DNA of 64,000 bases from Petrolisthes cinctipes (Eukaryota > Arthropoda > Malacostraca > Decapoda > Porcellanidae): NCBI GenBank assembly GCA_033782935.1, contig JAWQEG010002436.1:1-64000 (forward strand), written 5' to 3'. Both the position numbers and the translations under genes were made by a program. The notes below the pieces were generated by a model. That model made no database searches. It saw only the letters and a program-made list of their open reading frames with translations, and had not been told where the DNA came from. Positions 1 to 11,100 of the stretch are shown piece after piece. Position 1 is the stretch's first letter. Each line of letters begins with the position of its first letter.

Positions 1-455
1 GTAATAGTATAGTAACAGTAATAGTAATAGTAATAGTAATAGTAATAGTAGTAGTAATAGTAATAGTAATAGTAATAGTAATAGTAATAGTAATAGTAAT
101 AGACATAGTAATAGTAATAGTAATAGTAATAGTAATAGTAATAGTAACAGTAATAGTAATAGTAATAGTAATAGTAATAGTAGTAGTAATAGTAATATGT
201 AAGAGTAATAGTAATAGTAATAGTAATTAGACATAGTAATAGTAATAGTAATAGTAATAGTAATAGTATAGTAGTAGTAATAGTAATAGTAATAGTAATA
301 GTAATAGTAATAGTAATAGTAATAGTAATAATATGGTAATGTTAATGGTAATAGTAATAGTAATAGTAATAGTAATAGTAATAGTAATAGTAATAGTAAT
401 AGTAGTAGTAGTAGTAGTATAGTAACCTAGTAGTATAGTAGTAGTAGTAGTAGTG
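1..455. repeat. Hexamer microsatellite (AGTAAT)n
   Basis: An almost uninterrupted array of AGTAAT/AGTAGT units fills the left edge of the window, with a few interruptions (ATATGTAAG, AGACAT). It continues beyond the window. Open frames read through it are artefacts of the repeat. Confidence 0.95.
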
Positions 456-668
456 TGAGTCTGTATGGTGATGTGTGTGGATGGTATAGATGGAGAAGCT
501 TGTGATGATTGGTGTGTGTTGATAATGTGTGTATAGTGTAATGTATGTTGCTACAAGTATGAAGGGTGTGTAAACAAACATACATTATACATTGTGTGTA
601 ATGTGAGAGTTATGAGAAGGGTCACTTACACCACTCCCTGGCATTGTCTCCTACTGGGAGGTATAAGT

Positions 669-755
669 ATAGATGGAAGAGGAGGAGGAGGAGAGGAGGA
701 GGAAGAGAGGAGGAGGAAGAGAGGAGGGGAAGGAGCAAGAGGAAAGGATAGGGAA
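669..755. repeat. GA-rich GGA/GAGGA low-complexity tract
   Basis: Purine-only run built from GGAGGA and GAGAGGA units, just before the (CA)n array. Confidence 0.8.
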
Positions 756-857
756 GTGTAGGAAGAGGAATACAAGAGACATTGACAGAAATTGACTCTT
801 TGTCTTTAAAAGAATGTTTGGTTAGACTCGTTGTTTACAGTGTTATGAAGGGAATAA

Positions 858-1031
<174 letters not shown>

Positions 1032-1392
1032 GCATAACGAATGACAGGAACAAGTGATGGGTAAGAGAGAGAGAGAGGAAGAGATAGTGAGGGGCTATTT
1101 ATGTGTGTGAGAGTTAAAAGAAGGTGATAGATGAACGATGGAGGGGAGATAGTGTGTGAGAGAGAGAAAGAGAGGCTTGTGAGAGTGAAGTAGAGTGTGC
1201 TGAGTGGTGACTGAGAAGGGGAGATAGTGGGAGGAGTGTGTGTGTGTGTGTGTTGATGGAAGATTTAAAGGAAATATATACAGACTGACACCACAGAAAG
1301 CAACAACACCACAGACATATAGACAGACACACACACCAAGTTGACAAAAAATCATATATCAATAAATTCAATATACTAAAGCCTACTACTTC

Positions 1393-1398
<6 letters not shown>

Positions 1399-1433
<35 letters not shown>
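1399..1433. repeat. Poly(T) tract
   Basis: About 35 T residues in a row, possibly the tail of an unrecognised minus-strand retroelement. The flanking unique sequence has no coding signal. Confidence 0.8.
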
Positions 1434-1436
<3 letters not shown>

Positions 1437-1839
1437 CCATCGAAATGTACGTACACCAACTCCTTCATAACAACAATCTCTGGCGACTTGTTCTATAATG
1501 GCAATCCAAGACGAATTTACACCAAAACATTTACACAACTTATTTACCACTTAAAAAAAAAACCCTGGATTGTGTGTTTATTTAAGGTCATATTAATTAG
1601 AGTGGAAATGTAATGTGCAGGGTGGCAGGTGTGATTCATAATGTAGGTTAGAGAAAGAATGCATATATATATATCGACACAAGCAGGCCGTGTTTACAGA
1701 GAAAGTCTGGTGTGTGTGGACTGTTGTACACAAGTAAACATTGGATGTGAGTAGACTGGCATTGGTGTGTATATATAGACACAGACAGAAGGCAGGTAAT
1801 GAGGCGAGTAGAGGAGGGAGTGAGGCAGGCAGGCAGGCA

Positions 1840-2130
1840 AGTGAAGGAGGGAAGTATGTGGCAGGGATGAGTATATAAGGCACAGGTAGGGAAATATGAG
1901 GCAGGGGTGAGTAAGGCTGAGGTAGGTAGGTAAGGGAGGGAAATATGTGCATGGCAGGGATGAGTATGTAAGGCACAGGTAGGGAAATATGTGGCAGGGG
2001 GTGAGTAAGGCTGAGGTAGGTAGGTAAGGGAGGGAAATATGTGGCAGGGTGAGTATGTAAGGCAGAGGTAGGCAGGTGAGGGAGGGAAGTATGTGCATGG
2101 CAGGGATGAGTATGTAAGACAGAGGTAGTC
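1840..2130. repeat. Minisatellite, unit about 60-65 bp
   Basis: Repeated units contain GGGAGGGAAATATGTGGCAG followed by a GATGAGTATGTAAGGCACAG block and a GGTAGG spacer. Four to five units with substitutions and small indels are visible. Overlapping open frames on the minus strand are repeat artefacts. Confidence 0.85.
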
Positions 2131-2224
2131 AGGTCCCACTCCAGTCGACCAAAACTCATCATTCAAGAAGCTGGAATTTTAAAGTGAGATTCAAGTAGCC
2201 GGGGGAATCATAGCTTGCTCAGTC

Positions 2225-2350
2225 TGCCTCTCTTGTTCTGTCCCTGCCTGCCTGCCTGCCTGTATCTCTTGTCCTGTTCCTGTCTGCCTGCCTGCCTGCC
2301 TGCCTTATACCTACCTGCCTGCCTGCCTGTCTCTCTTGTCCTGTCTCTGT
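2225..2350. repeat. (CTGC)n / CCTGCCTGTCT simple repeat
   Basis: CTGC tetramers interleaved with TCTCTTGTCCTGT blocks. No gene is supported. Confidence 0.8.
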
Positions 2351-2459
2351 CTACCTGTTTGTTGTTGTTGTTTGTTGTCTCTATTTGTTATTTATTCAGT
2401 GGGTCTCATTAAACTGTACTCGAATCCTAAGTGGTGAGCCTGAAAGTGTATCGTACTCC

Positions 2460-3350
2460 ACTTAGCCTATACTCCACATCATTACACTCCACCTCACCAC
2501 TCCACTCCACGCCACAACACACCTCTCCACAGCTTCACTACTCCGCAACTCACCACTCTACATTATAATACCACAACACAACACAACACTCCACTCCACA
2601 CCACTCCACACCACTCCACTCCCCTGCCAACACACCACTCCACTTCCCTGCCAACACACCACACCACTCCACACCACTCCCCTGCCAACGCACCACACCA
2701 CTCCCCTGCCAACACACCACTCCACTCCACACCACCACTCCCCTGCCAACAACCACACCACTCCCCTGCAACACACCACACCACTCCCCTGCCAACACAC
2801 CACTCCACTTCCCTGCCAACACACCACACCAAACCACACCACAACTCCCTGCCAACACACCACACCACTCCTCTGCCAACACACCACACCACTCCACTCC
2901 ACACCACCACTCCTCTGCCAACACACCACACCACTCCCCTGCCAACACACCACTCCACTTCCCTGCCAACACACCACTCCACTTCCCTGCCAACACACCA
3001 CACCAAACCACACCACAACTCCCCTGCCAACACACCACACACTCCCCTGCCAACACACCACTCCACTTCCCTGCCAACACACCACACCACTTCCCTGCCA
3101 ACACACCACACCAAACCACCACACACTCCCCTGCCAACACACCACACCACTCCTCTGCAACACACCACACCACTCCACTCCACACCACCACTCCCTGCCA
3201 ACACTCCACTCCACTCCCCTGCCAACACACTCCACTCCCCTGCCAACACTCCACACCACTCCCCTGCCAACACTCCACTCCACTCCCCTGCCAACACACC
3301 ACACCACTCCCCTGCCAACACACCACTCCACACCAAACCACACCACAACT
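2460..3350. repeat. Minisatellite, unit about 23-25 bp
   Basis: Around 35 imperfect units of the type CCACTCCCCTGCCAACACAC, with higher-order blocks containing CACCAAACCACACCACAACT. All three minus-strand frames stay open because the unit lacks stops in that direction; they translate to Trp/Cys/Gly/Val-rich repeats and are not genes. Confidence 0.92.
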
Positions 3351-3407
3351 CCCTGTAATAATAGGGCAAGTTTTTATCCTCTTCCCCTTGACGCCTCAGA
3401 TTGCTGC

Positions 3408-3680
3408 CTACCTGTCTGCCTACCTACCTACCTACCTACCTACCTACCTACCTACCTACCTACCTACCTACCTACCTACCTACCTACCTACCTACCTACC
3501 TACCTACCTACCTACCTACCTACCATCGTATCTAGCTATTTACCTCCCTTCCTATCTATCTACCTACCTACCTACCTACCTACCTACCTACCTACCTACC
3601 TACCTACCTATCTATTTACCTCCCTTCTTCCTACCTATCTACCTCTCTTCCTTCCTACTTACCTACTTGCCTATTTCCTT
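3408..3680. repeat. (TACC)n microsatellite
   Basis: Long array of TACC with short variant stretches (TATC, TTCC). The plus-strand Tyr-Leu-Pro-Thr reading frame is a repeat artefact. Confidence 0.95.
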
Positions 3681-3804
3681 ACCTGCATGTTTGCCCCTGT
3701 CTTATTGTTTGTCAACCTCTCTTAATTCTTTGTCATGTATGTATGTATGTATGTATGTGCGTGCGTGTGTAGTGCAGTATATTACCTATTTGCGTAATTG
3801 CTTG

Positions 3805-4200
3805 ATAGCCTCCCTCCCTCCCCCCCTCCGTCCGTCCGTTCCTTCAACCTACCTATGTGCTTGTTCGTGTGTTGTGTTCTCTGCTTCCTTGCCTCCCTGC
3901 TTGCCTGCTTCCTTGCCTCCCTGCTTGCCTGCTGCTACTTTACCTCCCTGCTTGTCTGCTTTCTTGCTTCTCTGCTTCTTGCCTCCCTACTTCCTTGCCT
4001 CCCTGCTTGCCTGCTTCCTTGCCTCCCTGCTTGCCTGCCTGCTACTTTCCCTCCCTGCTTGTCTGCTTCCTTGCCTCCCTGCTTGCCTGCTTGCTACTTT
4101 ACCTCCCTGCTTTACCTGCTTCTTGCTTCATCATTACCTATTTACCCGCTGCTTGCTTTCTTGCTTCTCTGCTTCTTGCTTCGTTGTTTCTGTATTGTGT
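3805..4200. repeat. Pyrimidine-rich minisatellite CCTCCCTGCTTGCCTGCTT
   Basis: Variable repeats of CTTGCCTCCCTGCTTGCCTG interspersed with CTACTTTACCTCC. It is a direct neighbour of the TACC and TCTG arrays. Confidence 0.88.
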
Positions 4201-4282
4201 TGCTTCCCTGTCTGTCTGTCTGTTTATCTAGTTTTATACCTGTCTCTTTAACCTCTGTACACATCTTACCCACCTGCCAATC

Positions 4283-4735
4283 TGATTGTCTGCCTTTCCG
4301 TCTGTCTGTCTGCCTGTCTATCTTCCTTTCCGTCTGTCTGTCTGTCTGTCTATCTTTCTTCCTTCACGTCTGTCTGTCTGTCTGCCTACCTATCTTCCTT
4401 TCCGTCTGTTTGTCTGCCTGCCTATCTTCCTTTTCCGTCTGTCTGTCTGCCTGTCTATCTTCCTTTCCGTCTGTCTGTCTGCTTGTCTATCTTCCTTTCC
4501 GTCTGTCTACCTGCCTGCCTATCTTCCTTCACGTCTGTCTGTCTGCCTGTCTATCTTCCTTTCCGTCTGTCTGTCTGCCTGCCTGTCTATCTTCCTTTCC
4601 GTCTGTCTGTCTGTCTGCCTGTCTATCTTCCTTTACGTCTGTCTGTCTGTCTTCCTTTCCGTCTGTCTGCCTGTCTGCCTTTCCGTCTGTCTGTCTGTCT
4701 ACTTACCTGTCCACCCACCCACCCACCCATCCAAC
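4283..4735. repeat. Minisatellite with TCCTTTCCGTCTGTCTG unit
   Basis: About twelve units of TTCCTTTCCGTCTGTCTGTC followed by TGCCTGTCTATC, ending in a short CCCA run near 4725. All overlapping frames are repeat-derived. Confidence 0.92.
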
Positions 4736-4889
4736 CCCCACCCTGTTGCGTGCAGAAGGCAGCTACCGAACAGCCAGAACCAGGCATTATAAAGCGGGCA
4801 TAAAAGTGTTGTGTGTGTGTGTGTGTGCCCAGCAGTGCCCCAGGGCGGGGTGTGGTGGCGGGGCAGACTGAGGATGCCCATCTGGGTAG

Positions 4890-5228
4890 GCTGGCCTGGG
4901 CTGGGGGGAGACAGGGGGGCAGGGACAGAGCGAGGTTGGTGGGTACTGAGGGGTTGGCAGGGGCCATACAGGGGGACAGGGCAGAGAGAGGTTGGTAGGT
5001 ACTGGCAGGGGGCAAGGGCAGAGAGAGGTTGGTGCGTGCTGGGGGGTTGGCAGGGGGCAGGGGATAGGGGCAGAGAGAGGTTGGTGGGTGCTGGGGGGCA
5101 TACAGGGGGACAGGGGCAGAGAGAGGTTGGTAGGTACTGGCAGGGTGACAGGGGCAGAGAGAGGTTGGTGTGTGCTGGAGGGTTGGCAGGGGGCATACAG
5201 GGGGACAGGGCAGAGAGAGAGGTTGGTA
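4890..5228. repeat. G-rich minisatellite, unit about 45-60 bp
   Basis: Repeats of GGCAGAGAGAGGTTGGT joined to GGTACTGGCAGGG or GTGCTGGGGGG and a CATACAGGGGGACAGGG block. Six to seven units are present. Confidence 0.9.
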
Positions 5229-5336
5229 GTAGGTGTAGTATAGGATGTACAGATGAAGGCGTAGAGAAATTGTACAAAGGAAGCAACGAATGAGGGGGAA
5301 CTAATCTTGACAGCATTTCGCTACTGCTTCTTCTGA

Positions 5337-5364
5337 GGTGTGTGTGTGTGTGTGTGTGTGTGTT
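5337..5364. repeat. (TG)n microsatellite
   Basis: About 28 bp of TG dinucleotides; a complementary (AC)n tract lies at 5462-5482. Confidence 0.9.
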
Positions 5365-5509
5365 TCTTTGGCTTTAGGAAGGATTTAGCCAAGAGTCAAG
5401 AAGAGGATAGTATAAATTTTGGTTCAAGACACCGTCCCTACACACTTCCTAATAAGCTGCTACACACACACACACACACACACCTATACCACTAGCTTAA
5501 TCGCGACAG

Positions 5510-6035
5510 TGTTAGTGTAACTGGTGGATGTTAGTGTAGTTAGTGTTAGTGTAATTAGTGAGTGTTAGTGTAAATAGTAAGTGTTAGTGTAAAAAGTAAG
5601 TGTTCGTAAAATTAGTGAGTGTTAGTGTAATTAGTTAGTGTTAGTGAAATTAGTGAATGTTGGTGTAATTGTGAGTGTTTGTGAGAATGTTAGGTTAATA
5701 AGTGAGTCGTAGTATAATTAATGAGTGTTGGTGAGAATGTTAGTGTAATTAATGAGTGTTATTGTAATTAGTGAGTGTTAGTTTAATTAGTGAGTGTGTT
5801 AGTGTAATTAGTGAGCATGTTAGTTTGATATGTAGATGTTAGTGTAATTAATGAGTGTGTTAGTGTAATTACTGAGCGTGCTAGTTTGATATGTAAGTGT
5901 TAGTGTAATTAATGAGTGTTTTAGTGTAATTAGTGAGCGTGATTAGTTTGATATGTAAGTGTTAGTTTGATATGTAAGTGTTAGTGTAATTAATGAGTGT
6001 TAGTGTAATTAGTGAGAATGTTAGTGTAATAAAAT
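5510..6035. repeat. Minisatellite TTAGTGTAATTAGTGAGTG
   Basis: More than 20 diverged copies of a 19-20 bp unit, partly organised into a longer unit containing TTAGTTTGATATGTAAGTG. AT-rich, unlike the GC-rich arrays beside it. Confidence 0.92.
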
Positions 6036-6233
6036 AAAACAAACAATAAAATCAACAACAATATCTAAACGTTTGGCTGTTGTCGCCCTCCTCAGTGACG
6101 TCACAAAGTGGATAAGGGCATTTCCTCTGTAATGAGAATCGATGACAAGGCTTATTATCAAATGACCTCAGTTCCTGTGGCTGGTAACGTCGCAGAACCA
6201 CTTATGTTACGTCCGGTTTGGTTGTATTGATAG

Positions 6234-6309
6234 TTAAGGGGATAGTACAGTGTAGGTGGTAATTCTAGAGCAACTCAAACTATTCCAAACTACAGGCTAA
6301 CCATTATTA

Positions 6310-6372
<63 letters not shown>

Positions 6373-6440
6373 TTGTCCTGTTTCCTGATATATATACTTT
6401 GGAGGAATCAAGGCACTCTAATGTGGTACCTAACCTAAAG
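6234..6440. repeat. Palindromic element copy, interrupted by (TTA)n and poly(T)
   Basis: Starts with TTAAGGGG and has a left arm with CAAACTATTCCAAACTACAG. The right arm has CCTGTTTCCTGATATAT followed by ACTTTGGAGGAATCAAGG. The centre is replaced by (ATT)n plus about 30 T (6306-6371). Same core as the copies at 8717, 20238 and 57984. Confidence 0.6.
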
Positions 6441-6660
6441 TGTATTACTGTATAGCATCTTTAAGTCATTCCTACACCGAGTATTTAGGAAGATGAGACA
6501 AGGGATGAACGATGGACAGTGGTAAAGAGAAAGATAGTTTGAACATAGAATAGACAATGATGATGATGAAGAAAGAGGAGGGGAAGAGAGATAGGGGGGG
6601 AGGGGGTCACGGAATTGGTATGTATGGGCAGAGGGGAGAGGAGGGGAAAGGAAGAGTAGG

Positions 6661-6709
<49 letters not shown>

Positions 6710-6748
6710 GTATGGGCAGAAGGGAGAGGAGGGGAAGGGAAGAGTAGG

Positions 6749-6802
<54 letters not shown>

Positions 6803-6805
6803 ACC
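6661..6805. repeat. Duplicated (AG)n microsatellite block
   Basis: Two (AG)n arrays (6665-6705 and 6752-6800) separated by a near-copy of the upstream GTATGGGCAGAGGGGAGAGG segment, so the whole 90-bp block is tandemly duplicated. Confidence 0.85.
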
Positions 6806-6892
6806 TACCGTTACTTACCGTATATAGGTGGGGTGACGCCTCTGTGATGCGCCGTGACGTAACGTAACAGATAGCCAGTCTTCGCCGTCACA

Positions 6893-6964
<72 letters not shown>
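6893..6964. repeat. (CT)n microsatellite
   Basis: About 70 bp of perfect CT dinucleotides, followed directly by a TACC/TTCC minisatellite. Confidence 0.95.
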
Positions 6965-6966
<2 letters not shown>

Positions 6967-7078
6967 CCTTACCTACCTTCCCTCCACCTTACCTACCTTC
7001 CCTCCACTTTACCTACCTTCCCTCCACCTTACCTACCTACCTTCCCTCCACCTTACCTACCTTCCCTCCACCACCATT
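6964..7078. repeat. Minisatellite CCACCTTACCTACCTTCCCT
   Basis: Five copies of a 20-24 bp unit immediately after the (CT)n run. Confidence 0.9.
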
Positions 7079-7184
7079 ACCACCTGTTGTCTTTAACCTC
7101 TCACTCACTCACTCACTCACTCATTATTCACCCTCTCTCTCCTTTCTTTCTACGTGTTTCCTGCATTACCACACTTCCCTCTTC

Positions 7185-7520
7185 CTGTTTTACTCCTTCT
7201 ACACTTCATTCATTTACTCACCACCACATTCCCACACTTCATTCATCCCCCCACCCCTTCATTCCCACACTTCATTCATCCCCCCACCCCCCTTCATTCC
7301 CACAATTCTCTCCCCACCCCTTCTTTCATCTTCCTTCTTTACTTCTCTCACACTCATTCATCTCAACACCCACTCAGTCCCACAATCCCCCCTCTCCCAT
7401 CTTACCTCTGCATGCTTTATACTCCTCTCACACTTCATTCATTCACCTCCCCACCCCCTCCTGCCCCCTCTTTCCCATCCCCCACCCCCACCCCACTTCC
7501 CACAGCCTGTTTCTCTCCTG
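7185..7520. repeat. Pyrimidine-rich CACTTCATTCATCCCCCCAC repeats
   Basis: Imperfect repeats of CACTTCATTCATCCCCCCAC and related CCCCACCCC blocks. The open frames here are repeat translations. Confidence 0.75.
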
Positions 7521-7634
7521 CTTTCCTTCATACCGTTCTCTTCTTTCTCTCACGGGAATTGTGGACTTGGAAATGACTTAAAGTGACCGCACGGGAAACG
7601 AGACATTCGCGTTGTCACCTCTTTAACCTACAAA

Positions 7635-7812
7635 ATTGCTGTTGCTGTTGTTGTTATTATTATTATTATGTTGTTGTTGGTGGTGGTGGTGGTGGTGGTG
7701 GTGGTAGTGATGGTGGTGGTGGTAGTGATGGTGGTGTAGGTGTGTGTTATTATTATTATTATTGTTTTTGTTGATGGTGTTGTGTTATTATTATTATTAT
7801 TATTATCTACAA
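7635..7812. repeat. Compound trinucleotide arrays (GTT/ATT/GGT)n
   Basis: TTG, TTA and GGT triplets in succession (GGT at 7676-7736, ATT at 7746-7763 and 7787-7806). Another (ATT)n lies at 8017-8059. Confidence 0.9.
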
Positions 7813-8011
7813 CGAACGTCAAATTGAACAGGAAACCAACATACATCCTCTTGTCTGTATGTCTGTCTATGTGTGTGTGTCATACGAGGGGAAGGTAAGG
7901 GAGGGAAGGAAGGGGGGGCACACACAGTCTATAATATACACTGTGGAAGGGGGTTGGGGGTAGGGGGGGGGACGGGTAATACATGCACGCTTCCTGGAGG
8001 GATCCGTATAC

Positions 8012-8016
<5 letters not shown>

Positions 8017-8059
<43 letters not shown>
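8017..8059. repeat. (ATT)n array next to a splice acceptor
   Basis: About fourteen ATT triplets end only 15 bp before the AG acceptor at 8073-8074 and replace most of the expected branch-point/polypyrimidine region. Confidence 0.92.
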
Positions 8060-8074
8060 TCTTCTCCTCCTCAG

Positions 8075-8187
8075 ATGACTACTCACGTGTGGAGTTGAGT
8101 TTATATCCTGGAGTGCCTGGCAGTGACTACATCAATGCCAACTACATCAAGGGGGCCAGCGGCTCTCGGGCCTATATTGGCTCGCAG
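8075..8187 (+). CDS. PTPN12: PTP-PEST exon a (YINANYIKG)
   Basis: Acceptor TCCTCAG|ATGAC (phase 1), donor TCGCAG|GTCAGT (phase 0). Encodes residues 1-38, from DDYSRVELSLYPG through YINANYIKG to YIGSQ, matching the FDHSRV to YVATQ segment of human PTPN12. Confidence 0.93.
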
Positions 8188-11100
8188 GTCAGTCACTCAA
8201 TGGTCTCTCCTCCTTCCTCAAAACGACTGTCTCTTTTTTTTTTTTTTTTTTTTTTTTTTTGGGGTGGGAGGGGTCAGTTAGATAACATTTAAAGGGGTAG
8301 TAGAAAACATTTAAGTATGTAGGAAGTACAGTGTGGGTGGTATATAAATCTGGAGCCACTAATTCCTCCAAAATATTCCAAGCAACAGACCACCATTATC
8401 AGTCAGTGACAGGTTTCAGGTGTATAAAAAGAAACTAGATACTGTGATTTTGGGGGGTCACTCAGAAAACTTTAAAAAATGAAAACATTAAACACAGTGA
8501 TAGGTTCATGACGTATAAGAAGTAAATAATAAGAAACAAACTAGACGAAATTGTGACTGTTGTTCTGCAAAGGCATTTATGACCTGAACCATATGGTGAA
8601 TAATGGTGGAGAAAGACAGAGGTGAGGTGAGAAACAGCTGGCAGTGGTAAGGTGGTAGTGGTGCCTGTGGTGGTGTGTGTGTTTGTAGGGTTGGGGGTCA
8701 CCTGTCACTTCAGTAGTTAAGGGGAGATTCTTTTATTTCTTTTGTTGGCGAATTGGAAGGTCTCTGATTCCTCCTAACTATGCCACGAAACACATCCCCT
8801 TTTAGTACCGTTGAGGGCGTCTGTTATCTGGCATAGTTAGGAGGAGTCAGTAGCCTTCCAATCCACCAGCAAAAGAAGTTCCCCTTAAAGTCGTGAACAT
8901 GCTCAACCCTCAGGGGAAATTTCAGAAAGTTTGCTGTATTTCTGGGGAGTGTAGAGTTAGGTGCCATTTTTTTTTTATTATATGTAACATCTCACTGAAT
9001 GGTAACCATTAATTGACCACTATATAAACATATTCCCCAGGGCCACAATCTATTAATATATAACTTTCAGAAATATCAAGATAACACCATTGCCTATTTT
9101 CAACAGTGTCTGCTTTATTTCTGTATTACTATTTACATGTTTGAGAAAAGTACAGTACAGTAATATCATACCTAATGCCAGTTCCGTTCTCTGTTTGTTA
9201 TCTAAATCCGAAATACACTGCCCATTTCTGTTATATATTATTATACTTTACTGTTTACAGGGTCCGCTGCCCCACACGGTGCCTGACTTCTGGAGGATGG
9301 TGGTGGAATGTGAGGTGCAGGTCATCATTATGGCCTCCAACGAGACGGAAGGGGGAAAGGTTGGTGCTCCTTCTAGCTGTTCTTCTCTGAGTTCTGGTTG
9401 TTATATATTTGTGTCAGTGATAGCATTAAATATACATTACTGTATTATACTATTTATATTATACTGTACTGTGCCTCTGTCTGCCTATGAAGTAAGCTGT
9501 AGGAGAAGAGATCGAATGTCCAACCAGAGATTTGTTATTACTCTGAGAGACTGATTTGAGACCTACAGTAGGCGATATACCAGCCTGATCCATAACCTTC
9601 AGTGTATCAATCTTTTATTCCCTTAAGTAGCTGACCTTACTGTCTTGTTATTCTTTTATTCCCTTAAGTAGCTGACCTTACTGTCTTGTTATTCTTTTAC
9701 TTTACCTGAACTGTCTTTCCTTAGCACAAGTGTGAGTGCTATTGGGTCAACGGTCAGAGTGAGGAGCGTCAGTTTGGGAATGTGACGGTAACGTTTGTCA
9801 AGGCGAGGCAGGTGTGTCCGGACTTCATGGTGCGTACCCTCAAGATAAAACACACCACTGAGGCCGGCAAAACTGGTGAGCAGCAGCACTTAAAGTTATT
9901 ATAGTACGCCCTTGTTTTCCACTGATGTGATATGTCTTCATTGAACTGTTTGTAATGCATCTGTGTACAGAAAAACCATCTTTGTACATTACTCACCCAT
10001 AAACCCAGTGGATAATAATGGTTTACTGTACGGGACACAGCTTCCTAGACAACGATATAATACACACCCATAACAACAATGCAAACTGAGGGATTACTAC
10101 TGTATTATCATTTATATATATATGGCCATGGGTGGCACTATTTGCCAAGTGTGTGATGAAGAGTTCAGGTTCTGCATGAAAGATTATGTACTGTTAAAGC
10201 CATTGAAAAAAGGGAATGGAGTATTGATGATTATGATGATGATGATGATAGTGTAAATACAGTATTTGTATACATATTTTACAATGGCATTATGCCATCC
10301 CCCAGAGGAGCGCACCATCTGTCAGTTCCACTATGTGTTGTGGCCAGACCATGGAGTGCCTGAGACAGTGCGACCGCTCCTGGACATGGTGCGGCTGGTA
10401 CGAGACTGCCAGGCCTCCGAGACTCTGCCTGTATTGGTTCACTGTTCTGCTGGTTGTGGCAGAACAGGAACAATCTGCGCCATTGACTACGTTTGGGGAC
10501 TGCTGAGGGCGGGGGTGAGTCATTAGGACACAGGCTTGCTTCATGCACATGTGGTATCTGTCATAATGTTTGTAGGGATACGTTTTTTATAATATTTAGC
10601 ACTTTCAAGCTTAGTTGATGGTACTGTACATGTAATGTCTAACTAACTTGTCTTGTTTTGTGCAGGGTTATGTTTCCATTATACTCAAAGGTTTGTTTTC
10701 AGAGCTACAATAACTTTTATGATAAGGATATTGTTGACATAAACCTAGAACATAATAATAATCTGATATGCAATGGAAGAATTACAATATTATGAAAGTC
10801 AGGATGTTTGCAAGATTATGTTTTTTAATTTTGGTCATTCTGATAGGTTCAAGATTATATTATTCTAACATACCTGGTGGTGTACCCTCGGCAGCGACTG
10901 ACGGAGAACCTCAACCTGTTTGGACTGGTGAAGGACATGAGGCGGCAACGTGTGGCGATGGTTCAGACCCGAGAGCAGTATATCCTCCTTCATCGTGCTG
11001 TCAGGGAACTCTTCAGGGAGAGACTCAAGGTCATTGATGCTCACCCTTATGAAAACATCGCCACCGATGGTACACCTCTCATCCTGCGGGAGAAGGAGAG

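Noticed and set aside
2600..3340. Regularly spaced repeats that might suggest a CRISPR array
   Set aside because: Units are contiguous and vary gradually, with no unique spacers; the genome is eukaryotic.
2550..3346. Three overlapping long minus-strand frames of 262-268 codons
   Set aside because: All three frames are open because the 24-bp unit lacks stops; the translations are pure repeats.
4756..4808. Possible missing 5' PTP exon (acceptor GTGCAG and SYRTARTRHYKAGI)
   Set aside because: Only a vague likeness to KYRTEK/NRYKD, no usable donor in the required phase, and it lies within satellite DNA.
3388..4871. Plus-strand frames of up to 357 codons
   Set aside because: Translations of TACC, CTGC and TCTG arrays, with no start context, domain or splice logic.
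6085..6130. Acceptor-like CCTCCTCAG with following open sequence
   Set aside because: The downstream frame does not match any PTP-PEST segment and there is no matching donor.
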